Below, in pieces: positions 1 to 5,627 of a stretch of 7,157 nucleotides of DNA. The position numbers were made by a program, and so were the translations under genes. The notes under the pieces were generated by a model, which saw only the letters and a list, made by a program, of their open reading frames with translations, was not told where the DNA came from and did not search any database. Source of the stretch: Proteobacteria bacterium UBA2996 (GTDB lineage Bacteria; Pseudomonadota; Gammaproteobacteria; Arenicellales; UBA868); NCBI GenBank assembly GCA_002346525.1, contig DDZY01000129.1:2213-9369 (forward strand). The letters are read 5' to 3'. Every line of letters starts with the position of its first letter. The first letter of the stretch is position 1.

Positions 1-129
1 ATCATCAACACTGCTACATCCCAATTCTGCAAGCATCGCTTCGATATCATGATCCGAAGGCCCGATATGCCTGCGGATAAAGTCTCCGTGCATTTCAAGT
101 TCGGTGAGTGTTGCGCGGTGCTCCGTCAT
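1..129 (-). CDS. gcvP: Glycine dehydrogenase (decarboxylating), P protein, N-terminal fragment
   Basis: Only the first 43 codons are inside the window; the gene continues past base 1. The peptide begins MTEHRATLTELE and carries GDFIRRHIGPSDHDIEAML at residues 15-33. This is the recognisable start of long, single-chain GcvP proteins (about 950 residues). Split-type GcvPA subunits usually start directly at a shorter version of this helix. The P protein is the PLP-dependent decarboxylase of the cytoplasmic glycine cleavage system and passes the aminomethyl group to lipoyl-GcvH. The ATG at 127-129 is preceded by AGGAG (138-142, minus strand) with an 8-base spacer. The gene follows gcvH by 22 bases, so it is the third cistron of gcvTHP. 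The PLP lysine lies outside the window, so integrity of the enzyme cannot be judged. Single-chain versus split form is inferred from the N-terminus only. Confidence 0.93.
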   Translation of the reverse strand, partial: MTEHRATLTELEMHGDFIRRHIGPSDHDIEAMLAELGCSSVDD

Positions 130-151
130 CTTTTTTGCTCCTGGCTAAAGA

Positions 152-529
152 TTAGTCGAGATTGCTGACGAGATTCTGATAGGCTAATTCATCCATCAGG
201 GAATCAAGATCCGCTGCAGAACTGACCCGGACACGGTAAATCCAGCCCTCGCCGGTCGGATCTTCGTTAACCCTCTCCGGCTCGTCACCGAGGGCTTCAT
301 TAACCTCAATGATGGTCCCGTTGACAGGGGATTTGATGTCTCCCGCAGCCTTGACTGATTCGATCACGACGACTTCCTGCCCCGCGCTGATATCAGCTCC
401 AGCTTCTGGGAGTTCGATATAGACCAGTTCACCGAGTTGGTCCTGTGCGTAATCCGTTATACCAATGGTGACCACATCTCCCTCAAGGCGTGCCCACTCA
501 TGCTCAGCAGTGAATTTCAGATCGGTCAT
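152..529 (-). CDS. gcvH: Glycine cleavage system H protein (lipoyl carrier)
   Basis: 125 residues, close to the usual 125-130. GcvH is the small cytoplasmic shuttle protein whose lipoyl arm carries the aminomethyl intermediate from GcvP to GcvT and is then reoxidised by the L protein. The family start KFTAEHEWARLEGD is at residues 5-18. The segment GITDYAQDQLGELVYIELP (23-41) is typical. The lipoylation site is in VVVIESVKAAGDIKSPVNG, with the modified lysine at K60. The C-terminal half has the conserved EALGDEPERVNEDPTGEGW block. The ATG is preceded by AAGGAG (540-545, minus strand) with a 10-base spacer. It lies 20 bases after gcvT and 22 bases before gcvP, consistent with co-transcription. 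Nothing is missing or unusual. Confidence 0.98.
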   Translation of the reverse strand: MTDLKFTAEHEWARLEGDVVTIGITDYAQDQLGELVYIELPEAGADISAGQEVVVIESVKAAGDIKSPVNGTIIEVNEALGDEPERVNEDPTGEGWIYRVRVSSAADLDSLMDELAYQNLVSNLD

Positions 530-549
530 TGATCGATTTCTCCTTCGGT

Positions 550-1650
550 TTATTTATGGTAGCGATGGGGTACAAACGGTAGTTGGCATACGGTGACAGG
601 TAGGTTTTTGTTTCGAACCTGTGCTCCAAGCTTTGTTCCCGGTGCGGCCAATACCCCTGGAAGATAGGCCATGGCAATAGGTGCGCCGACACTGGGTCCG
701 AAACCTCCACTGGTCACTTCGCCGACAGGAGTACTGTCGGGCGAAAGCAGAGGTGCGTGGGCCCGGACGGGCGCTTTCCCGTTCGGTCGGATTCCAATCC
801 GGGTTCTGGCGGGACCGTGTTCGATCTCCGACAGGATGCGTTCGGCACCTGGGAAACCGCCCGCACGGTCTCCGCCTGATCTCCTGCAGTTAGGTATGGC
901 CCATTGCAGTCCGGCTTCGATTGGAGAGGTATCCGGTCCAATGTCGTTACCGTGCAGACAAAGGCCTGCCTCCAGGCGCAGGGTGTCACGCGCCCCGAGG
1001 CCTGCTGGTACTACGGGTTCGAGCGCGAGCAGTGTGCTCGCGAGTTCGGCAACTGAAGTCTGGTGCGTCGAAATCTCAAAGCCATCCTCACCTGTATAGC
1101 CGCTCCGGGTTACGCAGCAAGTCTTCCCGGCGATATCAAGCTCAGCAGCTCTCATGAAGCCTAAATCTTTCACACTTGGAGCAATTGACCCCAATGCTGT
1201 GACTGCCTCGGGGCCTTGTAACGCGAGCAAAGCGAGGTCTTCGCAAAGACGGAGCTCGACACCCGGAATTGCCTGGTCTTTCAGTAGTGAAAAATCGATA
1301 TCCTTATTCGCGGCGTTGACCACCAGGCAGTATTCATCCTGGAGCCGGTAAACCATGAGATCATCGAGGATGCCGCCCGATTCTGTTGTCAGAAAACTGT
1401 AACGTTGGGCGCCTTCTTTGAGATCGACGATATCTGTGGGCAACAGGGTTTCGAGCCATTCCGCCGTGTTTTTTCCCGTAATCCTGATCTGACCCATATG
1501 GGAGACATCAAAAAGACCAGCCTGGGTTCGAACGTGAAGGTGTTCTGCGATGATGCCGGCGGGATAATGAACCGGCATTTCGTAACCCGCAAACGGTACC
1601 ATCTTGGCGCCGAGTTCAAGGTGCAGGTCGTGAAGTGGAGTGCGTTTCAC
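550..1650 (-). CDS. gcvT: Aminomethyltransferase, glycine cleavage T protein
   Basis: 366 residues, normal for GcvT (about 360-370). It takes the aminomethyl group from lipoyl-GcvH, releases ammonia and forms 5,10-methylene-tetrahydrofolate. Family blocks appear in order: TPLHDLHLELGAKMVPFAGY (4-23), RTQAGLFDVSHMGQI, GGILDDLMVYR, SGYTGEDGFEI, GLGARDTLRLEAGLCLHG, TSPIEAGLQWAI, RRSGGDRAGGFPGA and the C-terminal VGEVTSGGFGPSVGAPIAMAY. The start is a GTG (1648-1650); it places TPLHDLH at the family's usual position, and no in-frame ATG with a better ribosome site is seen upstream. No Shine-Dalgarno core precedes it, so the start is chosen by homology. It is the first gene of the gcvTHP unit and is divergent from the asparaginase gene. 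No glycine riboswitch-like leader is evident, though a folding search was not possible. Confidence 0.97.
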   Translation of the reverse strand: MKRTPLHDLHLELGAKMVPFAGYEMPVHYPAGIIAEHLHVRTQAGLFDVSHMGQIRITGKNTAEWLETLLPTDIVDLKEGAQRYSFLTTESGGILDDLMVYRLQDEYCLVVNAANKDIDFSLLKDQAIPGVELRLCEDLALLALQGPEAVTALGSIAPSVKDLGFMRAAELDIAGKTCCVTRSGYTGEDGFEISTHQTSVAELASTLLALEPVVPAGLGARDTLRLEAGLCLHGNDIGPDTSPIEAGLQWAIPNCRRSGGDRAGGFPGAERILSEIEHGPARTRIGIRPNGKAPVRAHAPLLSPDSTPVGEVTSGGFGPSVGAPIAMAYLPGVLAAPGTKLGAQVRNKNLPVTVCQLPFVPHRYHK

Positions 1651-1704
1651 TTGATGTGAGCGGCGGACGTTGCTTGTCTGGTCGTTTTTGTCCGGGTCAA
1701 ATGT

Positions 1705-1710
1705 AGTATA
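1705..1710 (-). promoter_or_regulatory. Possible -10 box for gcvTHP
   Basis: On the minus strand this reads TATACT, five of six matches to the sigma-70 -10 consensus. It lies about 55 bases before the gcvT start, in the divergent spacer. There is no convincing -35 hexamer at 16-18 bases upstream, so either an activator is needed or the match is chance. Confidence 0.3.
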
Positions 1711-1766
1711 TCGTCAGGTTAGGCGAATCGGTGCTTAAACCTCATTTTTAAATCAAGGTTCCTGCG

Positions 1767-2780
1767 ATGAGCGCAAATCCCATTCTTGTTGAAGTGACAC
1801 GCGGTGATATGGTGGAGAGTTTTCATTGCGGTGCGATATCAGTGGTGAAGAGTGATGGTCAGACCATGCTCACCGTCGGTGATACGCAGCGACTGATTTA
1901 TCCCCGCTCTGCGATAAAACCGCTCCAGGCAATTTATCTCATTGAGAGCGGTGCCGCTGAGGCGTTCGATTTGACCGATACGGAGTTGGCGCTCGCCTGC
2001 GCTTCCCATAACGGAGAAATAGGGCATATCACCGCCGTTCGTGCCTGGCTGGCGCGCTTGGGGCTCGAAGAAGAGGTGCTCGAATGCGGTGCTCATGCTC
2101 CGCGTCGAAATGAAGACCGGGCGGCGCTCGTTAAGGACAATCTCTCACCAGGGCCGGCCCACAATAATTGTTCAGGCAAGCACTGCGGGTTTCTGAGTTC
2201 TGCCAGACATATCGGGCTGGCTACTGAGGGGTACATTCTGAAAGAGCACCCGATACAGCAGGCAGTTCTCGGTCTCATCGGTGAAATGGCCGATGTCAGT
2301 CTCGACGCGACCCCCGGCGGTATCGATGGATGCGGCATTCCCGTGGCCGGGATACCGCTTGAGTCGTTGGCTTTGGCTTTTGCGCGATTTGCGACCGGCA
2401 CGGGCCTCGACTCCAAGCGCCAGGCAGCCGCCCGGCGAATCTATCAGGCCATGGTTGGTGAACCGTTTATGGTGGCGGGAACCGACCGTTGGTGTACTCG
2501 CGCGATCCAGGCCGGAGACGGTGCGTTTATTGTGAAAACTGGTGCAGAGGGCGTGTACTGCGGTGCGGTGCCGGGGGCCGGCGTCGGCATCGCGCTAAAG
2601 ATCGATGACGGCGCATCGCGGGCGGCGGAATGCGCGATGGGCGCAGTCTTGTCGGGTCTTGGCTGCTTGACTAAGGATCAATGTTCGGGGCTTGTTGGAT
2701 CCCGTGTCCTGAATGTGGCAGGAAAGCAAGTCGGCCGAGTGCTGCCAGCCCAAGAGGTGGCCGATCTCGTCCTGCCGTGA
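1767..2780 (+). CDS. ansA: L-asparaginase, Rhizobium etli AnsA type (asparaginase II family)
   Basis: 337 residues, cytoplasmic, no signal peptide. It should hydrolyse L-asparagine to aspartate and ammonia. It belongs to the family typified by the inducible thermolabile R. etli enzyme, unrelated to E. coli AnsA/AnsB and to plant-type Ntn asparaginases. Conserved blocks in order: YPRSAIKPLQ (45-54), ACASHNGEIGH (78-88), HNNCSGKHCGF (132-142), GGIDGCGIPV (184-193), GTDRWCT (238-244) and VKTGAEGVYC (256-265). From memory of the R. etli structure, the nucleophile and lysine pairs correspond here to S48-K51 and S80-K257, with the zinc-site residues C135, D187 and C243; all are present. The ATG is preceded by a weak AAGG about 8 bases upstream. 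The gene diverges from gcvT and converges with the membrane-protein operon 32 bases downstream. The symbol is the R. etli name; substrate choice between asparagine and related amides is inferred from family. Confidence 0.93.
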   Translation: MSANPILVEVTRGDMVESFHCGAISVVKSDGQTMLTVGDTQRLIYPRSAIKPLQAIYLIESGAAEAFDLTDTELALACASHNGEIGHITAVRAWLARLGLEEEVLECGAHAPRRNEDRAALVKDNLSPGPAHNNCSGKHCGFLSSARHIGLATEGYILKEHPIQQAVLGLIGEMADVSLDATPGGIDGCGIPVAGIPLESLALAFARFATGTGLDSKRQAAARRIYQAMVGEPFMVAGTDRWCTRAIQAGDGAFIVKTGAEGVYCGAVPGAGVGIALKIDDGASRAAECAMGAVLSGLGCLTKDQCSGLVGSRVLNVAGKQVGRVLPAQEVADLVLP

Positions 2781-2812
2781 TGCCGGCTCTTCCCGAGTGC
2801 TGATTTGGACTG

Positions 2813-3292
2813 CTAGTTTTTCGTGCCAGTTGCCGAGTTGCCTGTTTTCAGGGGGAGACGTTTGGGGGAATCGGAAAACGTTACGCTGCCACTGCCGTCT
2901 GCCTGTCCTTGCTGCGTGTAACCTTCCTGGTGGCGCGCTCGCGCCGTGTCAAGGCGATCATGCAGTCCGTTGCTGTAAGGTAGAGTGTAGGCACGGGGAG
3001 CCTCCCATTCTTGCGTCTGCACCCAAAGATAAATCCGACCAGCTTGATTTTGAGCAGGGTTGGGTTCCTCAATCTGCCACGCATGTAGCGTAAATTCTTC
3101 AGGGAGTGATGATTGGCTGGGCCATCCCTGCAGAGCGTTCAGTGAGAAAAAATGTACCAGGTAGAAGGCGGATCCTGCCAGGACGATCGACACCCGCGCT
3201 TTCAGTGAGAGTCTCGACCGAACCAACAGCAACAGCAGAACAAAGAGGGCAAAGGCATACGTAGCCGTCAGAGCAATAAGGCTGCCGGTCAC
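2813..3292 (-). CDS. Uncharacterised two-helix membrane protein, third subunit candidate of a MotA/ExbB-type complex
   Basis: 159 residues, not a named family that I recognise. Two hydrophobic helices are clear, at about 5-24 (rich in Leu/Val) and 33-52. They are joined by a short basic loop (RSRLSLKAR) that should face the cytoplasm, which puts the C-terminal ~105 residues in the periplasm. That part starts with LPEEFTLHAWQIEEPNP and has a strand-like segment GRIYLWVQ (85-92), then PRAYTLPYSNGLHDRL (99-114), and ends in a low-complexity, polar tail. The start is GTG (3290-3292) and overlaps the TGA of the upstream gene by 4 bases. A GGAG (3301-3304, minus strand) lies 8 bases upstream, which supports this start. 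It is the last gene of the five-gene unit. The coupling suggests a stoichiometric partner of the two proteins before it. Function is unknown; topology is inferred from charge and hydrophobicity. Confidence 0.8.
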   Translation of the reverse strand: MTGSLIALTATYAFALFVLLLLLVRSRLSLKARVSIVLAGSAFYLVHFFSLNALQGWPSQSSLPEEFTLHAWQIEEPNPAQNQAGRIYLWVQTQEWEAPRAYTLPYSNGLHDRLDTARARHQEGYTQQGQADGSGSVTFSDSPKRLPLKTGNSATGTKN

Positions 3293-3900
3293 GTCTCTGG
3301 CTCCAGCAGATAGGGCGTTAGCCGCACCTGCCGCTCGTTCACGTTGATGATACTGCCGTTGCGAGTAGGGGTGAACCGAACAATAGTGCGCTCCTCATCA
3401 GCTTTGGAGAGCATGACCCGCTTAACGAAGACCGTCTGGACAGACGGATTGATCCGCTCAATCTTGACGAGAGCCTCAATGGGTTCGAGATCACGCTTTT
3501 CGTAGTAATACAGATTGACGGTGTATTCACCGTCGATCAGGCCCCGCAGTGTGACGAGTTCCTGATTGATTGGATAGACAACTTCGCGACCCTCGATCAC
3601 AACCGTATCGTTGACCGCACCCTGGTCATCGCGATCAAGGTGGAGCCAACCGGCGTCTTTTTTCAGGTACGAGACAATCTCCCCAAGTGGGTCCCGTACC
3701 CACAAGTCGATATCATCGGTGCGGCTCTCCGGCCAGGTCACCGAGATAATGTACTCGGCCTTTAGGTTGACTTTGCCCTGGCGAGCCTCGGGATTGAAAT
3801 AGACCAATGAAACAAAAAATAACAGCGTGAAGCCGAGCAGTGCATTGAACAGCAGATCCACAAACGGATCCGTGGTGTAGCCCCCGGTTCTTCTAATCAT
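3289..3900 (-). CDS. ExbD/TolR-like one-helix protein with a DUF2135-like periplasmic domain
   Basis: 203 residues. The N-terminus reads TDPFVDLLFNALLGFTLLFF (10-29), one transmembrane helix of about 15-35 preceded by a short basic cytoplasmic tail. This aligns by eye with the TPFIDVMLVLL segment of ExbD/TolR, placing D15 at the position of the proton-conducting aspartate. The periplasmic part is not the usual ExbD/TolR fold by sequence. Residues 62-98 contain DIDLWVRDPLGEIVSY, then HLDRDDQGAVND, and 119-133 contain GLIDGEYTVNLYYYE. These resemble the pattern of DUF2135/YfaP-type beta-sandwich domains (DIDLwVxDPxGE, Asp-rich turn, GxYtVnvxYY). The ATG overlaps the TGA of the MotA-like gene by 4 bases, and its own TGA overlaps the next start. 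The pairing with a MotA/TolQ/ExbB protein strongly supports a stator-like or energy-transducing role. The target is unknown. The DUF2135 resemblance is by recall, not a search. Confidence 0.85.
   Translation of the reverse strand: MIRRTGGYTTDPFVDLLFNALLGFTLLFFVSLVYFNPEARQGKVNLKAEYIISVTWPESRTDDIDLWVRDPLGEIVSYLKKDAGWLHLDRDDQGAVNDTVVIEGREVVYPINQELVTLRGLIDGEYTVNLYYYEKRDLEPIEALVKIERINPSVQTVFVKRVMLSKADEERTIVRFTPTRNGSIINVNERQVRLTPYLLEPET
3301..3304 (-). promoter_or_regulatory. Ribosome binding site deciding the GTG start at 3292
   Basis: GGAG on the minus strand, inside the end of the ExbD-like gene and 8 bases before a GTG start that itself overlaps the upstream stop codon. The combination favours the GTG over later ATG codons. 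Confidence 0.55.
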
Positions 3901-4604
3901 GGATTGGCGTCAGGGCTTGTATCGGATCCCCGAAAGTCCTGGGTATCTACTGCCGTGACAATGAGACCGAAAAGTCGATCTGCGGCACGATCCAGCAATT
4001 GGTATTGCACCCCAAGAATCAGACCGCTGCTGAGGCCAGCCAAGGTAGTGAAAAGCGCGATCCGCATGCCGCCGCTCATCTGGGTGAGCATCAGTTTCGC
4101 CGCGTTAAGATCGGTGGTCTCCATCTGTGCCACCGAGTTCAGCATGAAGATAAATCCAATGACCGTTCCCAGTAGTCCCAACTTGATCATCAGGTCTGCG
4201 ACAAACCAGCCGCTCGCGTGGCCGGCACGCACCTGCTGTTGAAGATCCGTCCCAAGGTTGACGAGGTCGGCCGGGTTTCGTCCATTTGCCAGAGCCTTGG
4301 TGACAGCGCGCTGATAATCATCCGCGATGGATGAAGTGTTACTGCCGGATCGCGCTGTGAGTGAAGAAGCGAGATCCCGAGCGCTTTCGTATTCCTTGTC
4401 CATCAGCCATGAGCGGTAACCAGCATGAGTCGATGCGATCACGAGACCCCCGAGAATCACAAGAGAAATGCGACTCGTGTCCTGTTCCCAAAACAGCGCA
4501 AAAAGACCGAATTGGATAAACAGGACTGCACCCAGTCCCAGCAGTCCGGCAATGGCAAGCCAGTAAAGGAACGTACGACCGGTGGAGTCGCGGTATAACT
4601 TCAC
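3897..4604 (-). CDS. MotA/TolQ/ExbB-family proton channel protein
   Basis: 235 residues, inner membrane. Predicted helices lie at about 14-38, 45-61, 132-157 and 180-203, with a cytoplasmic stretch of about 65 residues between helices 2 and 3. The family core is clear: FVADLMIKLGLLGTVIGFI (134-152), then LTQMSGGMRIALFTTLAGL (173-191). T147 and T186/T187 match the two channel-lining threonine positions of ExbB and TolQ. Length is like ExbB/TolQ (230-245), but the four-helix plan is closer to MotA; it is not flagellar MotA, which is longer. The start is a GTG (4602-4604), 8 bases after the bolA stop, without a good Shine-Dalgarno site. Its stop overlaps the ATG of the ExbD-like gene. Such channels use the proton motive force to drive conformational work across the periplasm; what this one drives is not shown by the sequence. 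Confidence 0.92.
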   Translation of the reverse strand: MKLYRDSTGRTFLYWLAIAGLLGLGAVLFIQFGLFALFWEQDTSRISLVILGGLVIASTHAGYRSWLMDKEYESARDLASSLTARSGSNTSSIADDYQRAVTKALANGRNPADLVNLGTDLQQQVRAGHASGWFVADLMIKLGLLGTVIGFIFMLNSVAQMETTDLNAAKLMLTQMSGGMRIALFTTLAGLSSGLILGVQYQLLDRAADRLFGLIVTAVDTQDFRGSDTSPDANP

Positions 4605-4612
4605 GGGGCTGA

Positions 4613-4879
4613 CTACAACTCTTCCTTGCTGTACGCCTGAATGCTGAGCGCGTGGATTTCTTTTTTCATGAGGTCGCCAACAGCGTCATAGACGAGGCGA
4701 TGGCGGGCAAGGGTATTGAGTCCTTCAAAACAACTTGCCACGATCGTCACCTCGTAGTGACCTCCGCCGCCCGCAGCACCGGCATGGCCTGCGTGCAGAT
4801 GGCTCTGATCCTCAATCTCAACGGACTCGGCTAAAAGATGTTCTCTGAGCCGACTAACAATCATTTCAGGGGTATCCAT
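4613..4879 (-). CDS. BolA family protein
   Basis: 88 residues, cytoplasmic. Family features are SHLHAGHAGAAGGGGHYEV (26-44), the FEGLNTLARHRLVYDAVGDL block (51-70) with the invariant H60, and the C-terminal IHALSIQAYS (75-84) with H76. BolA proteins usually partner monothiol glutaredoxins in [2Fe-2S] binding or trafficking, and E. coli BolA also influences cell shape and stress gene expression. C50, immediately before FEG, is a position usually held by a small or acidic residue; it might be an additional cluster ligand, but that is a guess. The ATG starts 1 base after the yciB stop and has GGAG (4887-4890, minus strand) 7 bases upstream, inside yciB. The yciB-bolA pairing is seen in other proteobacteria. 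I leave the symbol blank because BolA and IbaG/YrbA subgroups are not separable by eye here. Confidence 0.92.
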   Translation of the reverse strand: MDTPEMIVSRLREHLLAESVEIEDQSHLHAGHAGAAGGGGHYEVTIVASCFEGLNTLARHRLVYDAVGDLMKKEIHALSIQAYSKEEL

Positions 4880-4880
4880 C

Positions 4881-5447
4881 TCAGGACTCCGGTGGCTTGG
4901 TGGTGATGTATCGCGCGACCATCATCATCTGGATGATACTGAACGCAAGGGTTAATCCGAGCAGACCAAAGACTTTGAAGTTGACCCAAAAGTCCGTTCG
5001 GATCTGTTCATCGAGATGAGGGCGAAAGTAAAAGGCCACGTATACGTTGAGCAGTCCACTAATGAAGAAAAATAATCCCCAGGAGACGTTGACCTTTTTC
5101 CAGATCGCGTCGGGCATTTGCATCTGTCCTCCGAGGAGACGCTCCAGCACGGTCTGTTTGCCGATGAACTGACTCCCCAGCACGATCACCGCAAAGATCC
5201 AGTTGACGATAGTCGGCTTCCATTTGATGAACATGTCATCCCGAAAGAGCAAAGTCATCCCCCCGAAAATCAGGATGACAAAGAGCGTCACCAGGTGGGT
5301 CGTTTCAAATTTTTCGTGCCGAATCCTGACAAAGACCACCTGTGCCAGGGAGGCAGCCATCGCTACGAGAGTAGCGAGGTAGATGTCGTAAAATTTGTAA
5401 GCGCCGAAGAACAGAATAAGCGGAAAAAAATCAAAGAGGAGTTTCAT
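4881..5447 (-). CDS. yciB: Septation protein A / inner membrane protein YciB
   Basis: 188 residues, near the 179 of E. coli YciB. It is an inner-membrane protein with about five helices: near 2-19, 22-41, 50-67, 80-97 and 120-140, with one more hydrophobic stretch at 155-178. Diagnostic segments are MKLLFDFFPLILFFGAYKF (1-19), FGGMTLLFRDDMFIKWKPTI (61-80) and GSQFIGKQTVLERLLG (91-106). YciB (also called IspA/IspZ) is linked to envelope integrity, septation and contacts with elongation and division proteins; its biochemical activity is not settled. An open frame continues upstream to 5603, but the family starts at MKLLFDFFP. The upstream 52 codons look non-coding and cover a promoter, so the ATG at 5445-5447 is chosen. 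No Shine-Dalgarno core is visible before it. It is the first gene of the five-gene minus-strand unit, 1 base before bolA. Confidence 0.95.
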   Translation of the reverse strand: MKLLFDFFPLILFFGAYKFYDIYLATLVAMAASLAQVVFVRIRHEKFETTHLVTLFVILIFGGMTLLFRDDMFIKWKPTIVNWIFAVIVLGSQFIGKQTVLERLLGGQMQMPDAIWKKVNVSWGLFFFISGLLNVYVAFYFRPHLDEQIRTDFWVNFKVFGLLGLTLAFSIIQMMMVARYITTKPPES

Positions 5448-5480
5448 AAAGCCGAAAGGGCAAGCAGATGTTGAACTAAA

Positions 5481-5510
5481 ATTATAGTGGTCGATAAAGT
5501 TTTGTGCTGA
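5481..5510 (-). promoter_or_regulatory. Promoter of the yciB-bolA-channel operon
   Basis: On the minus strand a perfect -10 hexamer TATAAT lies at 5481-5486. The region 17-18 bases upstream (5504-5510) gives only a poor -35 match (TCAGCA/CAGCAC). Transcription would begin near 5474, leaving a leader of under 30 bases before the yciB ATG. The poor -35 suggests activator dependence or moderate strength. Confidence 0.5.
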
Positions 5511-5514
5511 CACC

Positions 5515-5535
5515 GGTTCAGGGGTAGAACCCTGA
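5515..5535. repeat. Compact inverted-repeat element in the yciB/panB divergent spacer
   Basis: Two overlapping perfect inverted repeats share this 21-base stretch: GGTTC-7-GAACC (5515-5531) and TCAGGG-6-CCCTGA (5518-5535). They sit just upstream of the weak -35 region of the yciB promoter and about 93 bases before the panB start. That position suits an operator or activator site. No U-run follows on either strand, so an intrinsic terminator is unlikely. The binding factor is unknown, and chance cannot be excluded from one copy. Confidence 0.4.
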
Positions 5536-5581
5536 TAACACACAGGTTTTCTGGAATATGGCTGCTGCGGGAGTGATTGGG

Positions 5582-5587
5582 CATAAT
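5582..5587 (+). promoter_or_regulatory. Possible -10 box for panB
   Basis: CATAAT matches five of six positions of the sigma-70 -10 consensus and would give a leader of about 35 bases before the panB ATG. No -35 hexamer stands out 16-18 bases upstream, so this is weak. Confidence 0.2.
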
Positions 5588-5627
5588 CCGCGTCCGGGCC
5601 CAAGCGGTATTTGATCTTCTCCTGATT

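Noticed and set aside
671..1099. 142-codon open frame on the plus strand inside gcvT
   Set aside because: It is antisense to strongly conserved gcvT codons, is rich in Arg/Ser/Pro as expected of a shadow frame, and matches no family.
1741..1759. Partial palindrome CCT...TTT.AAA...AGG before the asparaginase gene
   Set aside because: The symmetry is broken at several positions and AT-rich sequence gives such patterns by chance.
1651..1766. Glycine riboswitch in the gcvT leader
   Set aside because: The spacer is only 116 bases and is shared with a divergent promoter. I do not see the conserved paired aptamer cores; a covariance-model search would settle it.
2813..4604. Zorya-type phage defence (ZorA/ZorB)
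   Set aside because: The channel protein lacks a long cytoplasmic tail, the partner has no OmpA-like peptidoglycan domain, and there are no ZorC/D/E-like genes nearby. The neighbours are housekeeping genes.
2813..4604. Tol-Pal or Ton system
   Set aside because: No TolA, TolB, Pal or TonB gene is adjacent, and the periplasmic part of the ExbD-like protein is atypical.
5448..5603. N-terminal extension of the yciB reading frame by 52 codons
   Set aside because: The family begins at MKLLFDFFP. The extension has no membrane or conserved character and overlaps a TATAAT box and an inverted repeat.
5577..5627. TTG start giving panB 17 extra residues
   Set aside because: PanB proteins begin close to the ITI-L-MK block. 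The extra residues are unlike the family, and the GGGAG upstream is only a few bases from the TTG.
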